Part shown: in pieces, positions 29,146 to 40,460 of the stretch
Layout: each line of letters starts with the position of its first letter
Numbering within the stretch: position 1 is the first letter of the stretch
NCBI GenBank assembly: GCA_028554795.2
Contig: CM068825.1
Span: forward strand, 151,254,053 to 151,318,052
DNA from: Sinohyriopsis cumingii
Lineage: Eukaryota > Mollusca > Bivalvia > Unionida > Unionidae
Length of the DNA: 64,000 nt
Direction: 5' to 3'
Position numbers and translations under genes: made by a program
Notes under the pieces: model-generated
Databases searched by the model: none
Told to the model about the DNA's origin: nothing
What the model saw: the letters and a program-made list of their open reading frames with translations, nothing else

Positions 29146-30075
29146 AGTATGCAGAAATGGGGAATCTGACTCACTTTGTTATTGCCCGTGATTTTTGTAT
29201 ATAAAAAAATGGGCTCTATGCTGAAAAAGTTCAAAATCGTCAACCGTGCCGGAGCCGAAGTAGTCAATAGTGGCCGACTACATGCCCGACTGTATAAAAT
29301 TTTGCCTGAGACTGTACTATGATAACGGTGCAGAAAAAGTTTGGCCGACAGCGCCGTGCCCGCGGCAACGTTTGTGACTAAATTTGGGTGGCTGGGGAAG
29401 TGTTGGGCAGTCGACGAGAAGAAACAAAAATTAGCAAGCTACGGCTGTTAAATAAATGGTATACGGGCTATGCTGCGATAACGTTATAGTGGCCAAGCGC
29501 GTGCGTGTTAATATCATCGCTGCAGTGGCGCTTATCATTCAACGCGCACTGTCCACATTTATTGATTATTACTGCTGAAATTTGTTGCAACCGTGAGCGA
29601 AAAATGCGCATTTCGTAATATTTATATCGCCATTGAGTGCGTTTCGGTAGTGATCGGTTGTAGCGATTTTCTTAGTGAAGAATTTTTTAATTCCTTTGGC
29701 TATTTTCTTTACAGTCTCGACGAGCGTGAAGCAATACATCTTATACCTCAGTCCGATAAACCCTAGGATAGTCGTGCCGTTAGTTTCATCTTTGAATTTT
29801 CCGATCACCTTTTTGTTATCAGCGCAGTGAAATTGACTGTCTGTGGGGTAATTGGAAAGATCAAAGAAATCTTGATTACCATAGATATTCTGATAAACAT
29901 CTTTGGTTTCAACGGCGTAAACAAGACTGTCTTTGTCCGTCATAAGCAACTTGGCCCGATCGCCGTGCCGTGCTTTAGTAAACTTGTAATGAAACTCGTA
30001 CATCAACCATTTGAGATTTCTAACACTGTAGCTCCGACAAACACGGGCTTCTGCGATTTTAAATTGGTCTTTCGT
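29146..30075. repeat. left terminal inverted repeat
   Basis: Inverted relative to 32335-33256. Matching stretches include AAATTTGTTGCAACCGTGAG versus the complement at 32815-32840, and TAACGTTATAGTGGCC versus GGCCACTATAACGTTA. Confidence 0.75.
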
Positions 30076-30239
30076 GTTTCTAAATATGATATCCGCCTAT
30101 CTAGCACCGAGGAGATTAAGTTTTCGTCAGCGATCAACCACGTCCAAAAATTATGCGCTAGCAATCTGTCAGTGTTGCCGTGCGGTATTGACATTTTTGG
30201 TGTGGAGATAAAATGATCCGCGGGTCGTCGGTACAGCAT
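29569..30239 (-). pseudogene. PolB C-terminal segment inside the left inverted repeat
   Basis: On the minus strand, 30003-30239 encodes a frame with RKTNLKSQKPVFVGATVLEI. The next frame (29569-30006) runs YEFHYKFTKARHGDRAKLLM, TDKDSLVY, DFFDLSNYPTDSQFHC, NKKVIGKFKDE and FIGLRYKMYCF. These are the final palm segments of Polinton-type PolB. Motif C reads TDKDS instead of the usual TDTDS, keeping both aspartates. It is the inverted partner of 32340-32800. It is only a C-terminal piece, so it could not work alone. Confidence 0.8.
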
Positions 30240-30429
30240 TTACCAGATTGTTGTTTGTGGTAACAACGCTGTGGATTTACTGTCGTATAAAAATCATTTT
30301 TTGTGGATAAAAATTTTAGTCAGTACAGAGCTCATAAACGCGCTGATTATTTTTGTCGCCGTTGCCTTTGTCGTTTTACAAACCAAAAGATGCTAGACTA
30401 CCGTATTTCATCGGGGGTACTGTACAACA

Positions 30430-32700
30430 AACAAAGAAATACAGATGCCCGCACGCGGTAAATAAACATTAACATTTACCTCCCACATTAAAAACTATCA
30501 TTATTCGTTCTTTATCGTATTTGACTGCGAAGCCATATTCAGCGTGTCAACGACAATTACCTCGGGGAATAGCCTCGCGATAGACAACCCGTGGAGGAGG
30601 GGTCACTGACGGTGATGGAATCGACAAACGTTCCTTGTTCCGTGGGTTACAAAGTATGTTGTATCGCGGATGAATCATGGCCGTCGGAGTACAAGCTGTA
30701 CTGAGGCCCAAATTGGATAGAATGGTTTTGCGAGCAATTGTTTATCAGGTACGCAAAAATCAACAACATTTTAAGAAATCTAGCACCTCAACGGTCGCTC
30801 ACTGGCAAACAATGGCGGCAATACTATGAGTCCCAAACTTGCATCCGCTGTGACGGCAGATTTCAACAACAAAACCTCAGCAGCGGCAGTAATAATAGTG
30901 ATACCCGGTATCATCACGTGATCACCGGCGAGTACCTGGGCGCGATTCATGCGGATTGTCTGCAAAATGTTACTGTTCCTGAGTTTGTTACAGTCGTCGC
31001 ACATAACCTTCGCGGGTATGATGTCCATTTTATTATCGCCGCGTTAGGTAAACTCGCATTATCTAAAATAAATTTAATCCCCAACAATTTTGAAAAATAT
31101 ATGTCAGCGACTGTAGGGCCTTTCCGGTTATTGATAGTCTACAGTTTATATAGGCCTCGCTGGACGATCTCGCTAAAAACTGCTTATCGTTTCACAGTCT
31201 TGAGCACGGATTCCAAGGACAATATGTGTTATTTCTGCGAAGAAAGTGGAATCTACCCGTACACATATATCAATGATTGGGTACGGTTTGATGAAACAAC
31301 ATTACCACCCAAGGAATAGTTTTATGCCGTTTTATCGGAAATCAGCGACGTTGAATACAACCGGGCGCATACCACGTGGGCACATTTTCACTGCCGAAAT
31401 ATCGGGGATTACCATGATATTTATTTTAAACCGATGTGTTGTTGCTCGCGGACATTCTCCTCAGTTTTCGCCAAACTTGTGACAATCATTACTCGTTAGA
31501 TCCGTTGTGGTTCTTTTCATCGCCGGGATTGTCGTGAGAGGCATTGCTAAAGATGACTACTCCCAAAGCTGTTTACCGAGCGCATGATTCGTGGGGGGGG
31601 GGGGGTATTAAGTGTTATCACTCACAAATACGCAGTCGCTAACAACAAGTACCTCGCTCAGGACGACTCTAAAAATCCCTTTGTGTATATCATCTATCTC
31701 GATCCTCACAATCTTTATGAATGGGCATTGTCACAAAAGCTACCGCCAGCGACTTTGTCTGGGTCACCGGCGAAGAATTTAATGCAGACCATGCCCGCGG
31801 TTACACTGAGGGAATCGGGTATTTTGTCGAAGCGGATTTTAAATATTCAGCACACTTACATGACTTGCACAATGATTATCCATTTTGTGCAGAAACATTA
31901 AACATCGACGATCATTAGTTGAACCAGGCCCAACAATCATCGCTTAGCGTTAGAGGCACTAATATGGCTAAACTGGTCCCTAACCTCCACGATAAACGCA
32001 ATTATGTGACGCATTATCGGTTATTCGAACAAGCCCTCGAACACGTGCTCGTATGGGAGCGAGTCCATCGCGCGTTAAAATTGACGGAAGTGGTGTGGAT
32101 AAGACATTATGCTAACTTCAATGTAAAACACCGCACCGTAGCAAAGACGGACTTCAAAAATGATTTCTTCAAGCTCATGAACAACAGCGTGTTTGGCAAG
32201 ACTATAGAAATCCTGAGAAAGCGTAAAAAAGTAGAAATTGTTAACGATGTCCGACGGCTTGATAAACTTGTCAGCGATCCCACGTTTGTCAGTATGAAAA
32301 TCTTTGGTCTCAACCTTGCGGCGGACTAATCACGAAATGCCAATTTAAAATTACAGAAACCCGTGTTTGTCGGAGCTACAGTGTTAGAAATCTCAAATTT
32401 CAAATTGGTTGATGCACGAGTTTCAATACAAATTTATTAAAGCACGGCAAAGCGATTGGGCCAAGTTGCTTATGACGGACAAAGACAGTCTTGTTTACGC
32501 TGTTGAAACCGAAGATGTTTATCAGAATATCTATGGTAATCGAGATTTCGTTGATCTTCCCGATTACCCCACAGACAACCCATTTCACTGCGCTGATAAC
32601 ATAAAGGTGATCGGAAAAATCAAAGATGAACCTAACGGCGCCTATCTCTGAGTTTATCGGATTGAGATATAAGATATATTGCTTCAAGCTCAGCGAGACC
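30430..32700 (+). pseudogene. broken Polinton-type family-B DNA polymerase
   Basis: Ordered motifs lie across several frames. An FDCEA exonuclease-I-like motif occurs near 30520. Frame 30738-31319 holds CIRCDGRF, GEYLGAIHADC and exonuclease motif II VVAHNLRGYDVHFI. Motif A appears as YLDPHNLYEWALSQKLP near 31700, and HLHDLHNDYPF near 31860. Frame 31919-32329 has KLVPNLHDKRNYVTHY and motif B FFKLMNNSVFGKT. Frame 32409-32651 has motif C TDKDSLVY and KVIGKIKDE. This is a protein-primed replicative polymerase of the Polinton/Maverick class. Several stops and frameshifts, and a poly-G run at 31593, show that it is dead. Confidence 0.85.
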
Positions 32701-33256
32701 GTAATGAAAAAAAGCCATAATAATTAAAAATTGCATCACTGACAAAATCGCTACCATCATTCACTACCGAAACGCACTCAATGGTGCTATAAAATATTAT
32801 GAAATGCGCACTTTTCGCTCACGGTTGCAACAAATTTAAACAGTCTTAATAAATCAATGTGGACTGCGCGTTCCATTATAAGCACCACTGCAGCGATGGG
32901 ATTAATATGCTCGCGCTCGGCCACTATAACGTTATCGCAGCATAGCCCGTATATCATTTATTTAACAGCCGTAGCTTACTAATATGTTATTTTCGCCGAC
33001 TGCCCAACACTGTCCAGCCACCCAAATTTAGTCATCAAACGCTGTTGCAAGCACGGCGCTGTCGGCCAATCCTTTTTTCCCACCATTTACATATTACAGT
33101 CTCGGGCTAAATTGTATGCAGTCGGGCATGTAGTCTGCCACAAATGACTGCTTCGGATCCGGCACGGTTGATAATTTTTTGAACTTTTCAATCATGTTAT
33201 TTACATAAAAACACGGGCAACAACAACATGAGCCAGAATCGTCATTTCTGCATACC
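32335..33256. repeat. right terminal inverted repeat
   Basis: Inverted partner of 29146-30075, including the PolB C-terminal codons and an untranslated part with CACTGCAGCGATG, AACAGCCGTAGCTTAC and GGGCATGTAGTC. Confidence 0.75.
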
Positions 33257-33464
33257 ACACACACACACACACACACACCGGCGTTGAAAGACAGTGAAAA
33301 TATGTATGAAACAACCATTAACTGCGATGAAACACACTCCTAATGTTCCCTCAAGCGTACCTTTGAACACGGTAACCATCTGCTATCTACTGGATGATTA
33401 GCAACACTATTTTGGGTGAAGGATATAGTTGACTATCTTAACGGAATCACTCATTAACCTCCGA

Positions 33465-33496
<32 letters not shown>

Positions 33497-34079
33497 ATAA
33501 TAATAATAATAATAATAATAACATGATTTGATACAGCAGTTAAAATCACATGTAGGTAACATTAGGCAACGTACCACAATGTTGGTAGATTAGGTAACTT
33601 ACCACGAGAGTTGGCATTGCACCTAACAGTTCCCCTGTTCCTAGTAAAGTACTACGATGCAATGACAGGAAATAGGACCTACTACACTAACATGTAACTG
33701 AATAATACGATAGTAGAACATGAGATAGAGCTAATCAAAAAGTGTTTTAACAATTATGCGCCTTTCATACTGCTGGCCCTTCTGACGATTACTGTAGAAA
33801 ACACATACATAATCATTGATATTGGAGTCCTTGGAAACGTGTCGATGACAGTAGTAAAAGGGTCACATTGTATGCAGAATTTTGTACAAGTAAAATCATA
33901 ACACATAATGCTCATTCAAATCAAGGAAATTGTTACGAAAACAAAGAAATAAATCTTTTCTGGGAATCATTTCCAAAAATTGCCGTTAGAAAAGAGAAGA
34001 AACTGAATGTTTCCTTGCCCTTAAAAATCACAGAAGAAACTGAATTTTCCTTGTCTTTAAAAATTCATAGACTCGGAAA
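33256..34079. other. non-coding DNA with (AC)n and (CTA)n(AAT)n microsatellites
   Basis: (AC)n at 33256-33279 and (CTA)n followed by (ATA)n at 33464-33522. No gene is recognised. Confidence 0.6.
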
Positions 34080-34144
34080 ACATACATACATACATACATA
34101 CATACATACATACATACATACATACATACATACATACATACATA
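34080..34144. repeat. (CATA)n microsatellite
   Basis: About 16 uninterrupted CATA units. Confidence 0.95.
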
Positions 34145-34566
34145 AGTTAAAATAAGGGTTCCAGGGAGGAGGTGGAAATATTCGGATGCTATGCCTTTGC
34201 GTAAGTCTTCCACGACAGTGGAGTGATGTGCCGGTGGTTTGCGATGAAGTTCTGGATACATTAAGTATCCGTGCGCAAACGGATATTTCGGTAGTGTTCC
34301 ACAATTTTTGGCAGCACTTTGGAAGTATGAAATGTCCAGTGACACTAGCTAAGTCAGGCATAGATACCTTGACAACTGGACCTTTTTTATTAACTTCTCT
34401 TTGATAGTTCGACTACGTTGAACTATTTGTGGTCACTGCATGTTTTCTCGTATCCAGACTTTATCAATTTTGCTTAGTCTGGTTTATAAAAAAAATTAAA
34501 TTCATTTTTCTTTTCAGCTGTGACAATCTGATTCAAAAGTCTCTGGTCACCCTATTCATAGTAGGT

Positions 34567-34735
34567 GAGGGGGCCAGAGCGGTCAATTGGTCTAAGGCGC
34601 TCGCCTTTACGAATGAGTGACAACTCACCTTTGTCCGCGTGGGTTGTAGTCTCGAGCTCTGACAACATGGCATATGTGAAAAAACTTGCCTGTAGCTTCC
34701 TATGTTTCGGTGGCTCGATGCAGCGATGGTCCAAT
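34567..34735 (+). mobile_element. degraded, 3'-truncated SINE-A copy
   Basis: The head GGCCAGAGCGGTCAATTGGT and CTAAGGCGCTCGCC, a weak box B, and AAACTTGCCTGTAGCTTCC match family A. The CAAC tail is missing. Confidence 0.65.
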
Positions 34736-35654
34736 TGATATTTAATATCCTTTCATATCACTGCAGAAATGCCAGTCGCTAATCTTGCAGGGAAATTTCA
34801 TTTTGTCAGTTTCGATTCTTTTTCAGTTTTGTTTAAAAACAGTTTTAATGGTTCGATTTTTTAATGTTTTGTAAGCAATATATTCATGAAAATTCTGCGG
34901 GTAATCAAAGAATGCAACATTTTCAAAATTGTTTGAACTTCATTTTATAAGAATGAGCTAGCAACCTCAATATATACCACTATGAAGGAGAGTAAAAATG
35001 AAATTCCCATACGTAATCCTAACACAGGTAACACGCCTGTATCCACCCGCATCTCCATCTCGATCCAAGTCTAGAAACGCATCGAGCACAAAAGAGAAAA
35101 TTTAATATGAATGCAAAAGACAATTATTCTTCAATTTTACATAATTTGCCCTGAAATAGTGATTGAAAATTGAAATTTGTGCAATAAACTGCATTTCAAG
35201 TCTTGGAATTTCAAGACTGCTAGATTTGATTATGGTGAAAATTCTTTTCACGCCACATCAAATTTTCAATCAATTCGTAACGAATGCTAACTTGACTTGC
35301 ACGTATTTGTCTATCTTAGATTACACATTCAGTACTATAAGACATGTATAAAGCCAGCTGTTCTTTGCCTTGACACTATGTACGAAACCTAGCATCGTAT
35401 ACGTATCCAAATATAGGACCTAGAGCGTTTTCATAATCTAACAAATTTGATGAAACATGAACGAATTCTGAGATGCATATATGTAGTATATATTTCTATG
35501 TATCGATGCATAAATAAATCAAACACAGTTCACACTGATGTTTCTAATTCTTAAACGTGTATTTGAATATTTTGAAGTAATAATACCTTTGGTATTCACA
35601 TTTGAATCATGAATATATTTCTTCGTAAACAATAATACCCAGATTGGGATGACA
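34736..35654. other. AT-rich non-coding DNA
   Basis: No gene or repeat family is recognised. Confidence 0.4.
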
Positions 35655-35990
35655 TTTGTTGTCTGACCTCATATCTGGTTGAACCGGTTTTAAACTAAAG
35701 TTGTCTGACCTCAGATCGAGCCGGTTTTAAACTAAAGTTGTCTGACCTCAGATTGAGCCGGTTTTACATCAAAGTTGTCTGACCTCAGATTGAGCCGGTT
35801 TTACATCAAAGTTGTCTGACCTCAGATTGAGCCGGTTTTACATCAAAGTTGTCTGACCTCAGATCGAGCCGGTTTTACATCAAAGTTGTCTGACTTCATA
35901 TATAAAAAGCCGATTTTACCTCAAATGTCTGACCTCATATCTTCTCCAATAGGTTTTACAGCAAAGTTGTCTGAGTTCATATTTCATCAA
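35655..35990. repeat. 37-bp minisatellite, about nine copies
   Basis: The unit reads GTTGTCTGACCTCAGATTGA then GCCGGTTTTACATCAAA. The first copies carry AAACTAAA instead of ACATCAAA, and the last copies are degraded. Confidence 0.9.
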
Positions 35991-36589
35991 ACCGGTTGTA
36001 CCTCAAATCAAGTGAAGTACTGATGTTTTCGTGATTAGACCATGTTTAAAAGGACAAGATTCCTAATTTCACGATTTAGATCAAAGTGAATATATTCCAT
36101 GACCATCGGTGGAAGGAATATTTGTCTAATTAGGTCAGTAAATCAAGTGTAAACTTCATCAAAAGACAATATTGCGTTTTCCATGGCTGGATATAAATTA
36201 AATGGTAACATTCTAGTCACTAGGTCAAATCTAAATGGTAAGCTGACAGCCATATTTCTTTTCTTTTTCCGATTTAGTGAGGCATTCCTGCATATTACAG
36301 AAAGTATTACACAGCCAAAATGTAAGAAGCGACATTTGGTGCATATAAAGGATTTATTGCTTTTTACAGCCTTTCGAAAGAAAATTTTTAACATGCAATA
36401 TTTCACTTTTTGCGTTTATCCAGTCGTACGAACGTGGCACATTCAATTCCGATTGCAGTCTTGTATGATGAAGAAATGAATATGCGCCTAACCAATATAT
36501 ATTCCTAAATTAAGGTAAACGTCATTAGTCATAGACCGATCCTTTCTTGTGTCAAACCGTGACTGTAGAAAGGGACACATAAACGTATC
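35991..36589. other. AT-rich non-coding DNA
   Basis: No gene is recognised. Open frames at 36143-36479 lie on both strands and look like chance. Confidence 0.4.
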
Positions 36590-37022
36590 AAGGCATGTTT
36601 CATTTTTAAAATTACTTGTATAAATAAATGGCATCTCTAACATTAGAATATAAGGCATGTTCCATTTTTAAAATTACTTACATAAATACATGGCATCTCT
36701 AACACTAGCATTAAAGGCATGTTCCATTTTTAAAATTACTTGTATAAATACATGGCATCTCTAACACTAGAATATAAGGCATGACCCATTTTTAAAATTA
36801 CTTGCATAAATACATGGCATCTCTAACACTAGCATTAAAGGCATGTTCCATTTTTAAAATTACTTGTATAAATACATGGCATCTCTAACACTAGAATATA
36901 AAGCATGTTCCATGTTTAGAATTACTTGCATAAATACATGGCATCTCTAACACTAGAATATAAGGCATGTCCCCTTTTTAAAATTACTTGTATAAATACA
37001 TGTCATCTCTAACACTAGCATA
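36590..37022. repeat. ~61-bp minisatellite, seven copies
   Basis: The unit starts AAGGCATGTTCCATTTTTAA and continues AATTACTTGTATAAATACAT and GGCATCTCTAACACTAG. Copies alternate between TGTATAA with GAATAT ends and TGCATAA or ACATAA with GCATTA ends, hinting at a dimer-like order. Confidence 0.9.
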
Positions 37023-38004
37023 TAGCAAATATCACTTTACTGGTTTCCGAAGTTTAATTCCATTACATTTTTCTTGTGTATTTTCCATTTATGTGTGGTC
37101 AACGAAATTGACAGGAAATGAAAAACAAAGATTTTTTCCAAAATCACAGGGAAAATAAATTGTGTCCCTTCTTTAGAAGCACATACTTAAATACCATCTG
37201 GCAAGTATCGGAAAAGCAAAGCTTTACTGTTCAGAGTTTTATAAATTTAATATGTTCATACTATAGTCTGTTTCGTGCTGTAAATATCACTACATTGTTA
37301 ACATTTGTGTGTCATCACCATCTAAACCTCTTTGAACGTATGCTGTTGACGTGAATATAACTGACCGACGCCTAACCCGCATATCCATCACAAGCTAGTT
37401 AAAACCTCTGTTCTCTTCTTTCATTGTCAAATACCCCCAGTTATCACACGTTTCCTGCAACCTAAATGTGAACGCTATTCCGAAGAAATCAAAATATCAA
37501 GCTTCTGTTTCCAAGATAGTGTGATATATGCGCTACTGTGGTTTGTCTTTTATCAAGGTACATAACCTTATTTGACTCGGCACAAAATAACCTATTGGTG
37601 TTGCTGTTTAGTACAACAGCAAATCAAATTACCTAACATAACTGTAGATAAGCGTATCCTTTGTCCTTTCTTGAAGTAGTACTATAAATATTTCGTCAAT
37701 AAGTTGTTCTTTCTTAAAGCAGCAACATTTTTTTATATCTAGCTTTCATATTTAATTAAAAATGAACATAAACAAATAACAAATGGCATTGATGACTCTT
37801 TGATAATTTCACAACTATCAAGGTTATCATGATGTGAATATGTCGACAGATTCCAACTTACTACTTTATGATAAATAATTCAAATAATCCATTTTATAAT
37901 TTGTAAGAGGATCTTGAAAATGCGTATGAATTCTTTAACTGGCGGACGCATATTAGCACTGTCAGTGTTGAGTGAAGGAGACATTGCCATATATTTATCT
38001 AAAT
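37023..38004. other. AT-rich non-coding DNA
   Basis: No gene or repeat family is recognised. Confidence 0.4.
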
Positions 38005-38458
38005 GTGTGCAGCTGTGTTTGTTCTATTTCATACTTTTGTTTATATGTATGATTCATGAGACTGTGTTTGTTCTATTTCATACTTTTGTTTATATGTATG
38101 ATTCATGAGACTGTGTTTGTTTTATTTCATACTTTTGTTTATATGTATGATTCATGAGACTGTTTGTTCTATTTCATACTTTTGTTTATATGTATGATTC
38201 ATGAGACTGTGTTTGTTCTATTTCATACTTTTGTTTATATGTATGATTCATGAGACTGTGTTTGTTTTATTTCATACTTTTGTTTATATGTATGATTCAT
38301 GAGACTGTGTTTGTTCTATTTCATATTTTTGTTTATATGTATGATTCATGAGACTGTGTTCTATTTCATACTTTTGTTTATATGTATGATTCATGAGACT
38401 GTGTTTGTTCTATTTCATACTTTTGTTTATATGTATGATTCATGAGACTGTGTTTGTT
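38005..38458. repeat. 49-bp satellite, about nine copies
   Basis: The unit is GTGTTTGTTCTATTTCATAC followed by TTTTGTTTATATGTATGATT and CATGAGACT, with few changes between copies. Confidence 0.95.
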
Positions 38459-40460
38459 GTGTGCTATCAAAACGACTGTTTTGTGTTTTGATTCTTAAGA
38501 CTGTTTTTATGTGTACAATCGATAAGACTGTTTAGTGCGCATGATTCGTAAATTTGTGTTTGCTGTGTACAGTTCATAAGACTGTGTTATCTGTGTTAGT
38601 TTCATAAGACTGTTATCTGTGTATGATTAATAAAACTGTTTTCTGTGTATGATACATAAGACTTTTTTCTGTGTATGATTAAAAAAATCTGTTTTCTGTG
38701 TTGATTCACGAGACTGTGTTATCTATGTATAATTCATAAGATAGCTTTCTGTGTATAATTCATAAAACTGTTTTACGTGTATGATTAAAAAACTGGTTAC
38801 TGTGATTGATTCACGAGACTGTCTTATCTGTGTATGATTCATAAGACTTATTTCTGTGTATGATTCATAAAACTGTTTTCTGTGTATGATACATAAGACT
38901 GTTTTCTGTGCATGATTAAAAAAACTGGTTACTGTGTTTGATTCACGAGACTCTGTTATCTCTGTATGATTCATAAGACAGTTTTCTGTGTATAATTCAT
39001 AAGACAGTTTTCTGTGTATGATTCATAAGACTGTTTTCTGTGTATGGTTCATAAGACTGTTTTCTGTTTATGATTCATAAGACAGTTTTCTGTGTATAAT
39101 TCATAAAACTGTTTTCTGTGTATGATTCATAACACAGTTTTCTGTGTATGATTCATAAGACTGTGTTAACTGTGTATGATTCATAAGACTTATGTCTGTG
39201 TATGATTCATAAGACAGTTTTCTGTGTATAACTCATAAAACTGTTTACTGGGTATGATTCATAAGACTGTCTTCTGTGTATGATTCATAAAACGTTTTCT
39301 TTGTATGATTCATAAGACTGTTTAATGTGTATGATTCATAAGACTGTTTACTGTGTATGATTCATAAGACTGTTTACTGTGATTCATAAGACTGTTTACT
39401 GTGATTCATATGACTGTTTACTGTGTATGATTCATAAGACTGTTATATGTGTATGATTCATAAGGCTGTGTTATCCGTGTATGATTCATAAGACTGTTTA
39501 CTGTGTATGATTCATAAGACTGTGTACTGTGTATGATTCATAAGACCGTTATATGTGTATAATTCATAAGACTGTGTTATCTGTGTATGATTCATAAGAC
39601 TGTTATATGTGTATGATTCATAAGACTGTTTAATGTGTATGATTCATAAGACTGTTTACTGTGTATGATTCATAAGACTGTCTTTTCTGTGTATGATCAT
39701 AAGACTGTTTACTGTGATTCATAAGACTGTTTACTATGATTCATAAGACTGTGTTATATGTGTATGATTCATAAGACTGTGTTATATGTGTATGATTCAT
39801 AAGACTGTGTTATCTGTGTATGATTAATAAGACTGTATACTGTGTATGATTCATAAGACTGTTTACTGTGTATGATTCATAAGACTGTGCTAACTGTATA
39901 TGATTCATAAGACTATGTTATATGTGTATGATTTATAAGACTGTTTACTGTGTATGATTCATAAGACTGTTTACTGTGTATGATTCATAAGACTGTTATA
40001 TGTGTATAATTCATAAAACTGTGTTATCTGTGTATGATTCATAAGACTGTTTACTGTGTATGATTCATAAGACTGTGTTATATGTGTATGATTCATAAGG
40101 CTGTGTTATCTGTGTATGATTCATAAGACTGTTTACTGTGTATGATTCATAAGACTGTGTTATCTGTGTATGATTCGTAAGACTGTTTACTGTGTATGAT
40201 TCATAAGACTCTGTTATCTGTGTATGATTCATAAGACTGTTTACTGTGTATGATTCATAAGACTGTGTTATCTGTGTATGATTCATAAGACTGTTTACTG
40301 TGTATGATTCATAAGACTGTGTTATCTGTGTATGATTCATAAGACTCTTTACTGTGTATGATTCATAAGATTGTTTACTGTGTATGATTCATAAGACGGT
40401 TTACTGTGTATTATTAATAAGACTGTGTTATCTGTGAATGATTCATAAGACTGTATTATG
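38459..40460. repeat. 24-28-bp satellite related to the 49-bp unit, about 80 copies
   Basis: Core TGTATGATTCATAAGACTGT followed by TTACTGTG, TTATCTGTG or TTTCTGTG. The core equals the end of the 49-bp unit. From about 40090 to 40340 two variants alternate, making a 54-bp higher-order unit. Minus-strand frames of type NHTQITQSYESYT are repeat artefacts. Confidence 0.95.

Larger units (their letters stand above)
29146..33256. mobile_element. 4.1-kb DNA transposon-like element with long terminal inverted repeats and a PolB relic
   Basis: The left end AGTATGCAGAAATGG (29146) is mirrored at the right end by CATTTCTGCATAC (33243-33255). Inverted similarity extends about 920 bases inward on both sides, with many scattered differences. 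The arms include the 3' third of a family-B DNA polymerase, so polymerase sequence occurs on both strands. The middle holds the rest of that polymerase on the plus strand. No integrase or capsid gene is present. AG-starting ends and PolB suggest a deleted Polinton/Maverick-type element. Both ends abut (AC)n microsatellites. Confidence 0.7.

Noticed and set aside
31593-31606. Poly-G run as a polypurine tract
   Set aside because: It lies inside the decayed polymerase with no LTR next to it.
35655-35990. Possible CRISPR array
   Set aside because: Units follow each other without variable spacers and the host is an animal genome; it is a minisatellite.
40065-40340. 91-residue minus-strand ORF with repeated NHTQIT units
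   Set aside because: It is an open frame through the satellite, kept open by the unit length; no start context or flanking gene.
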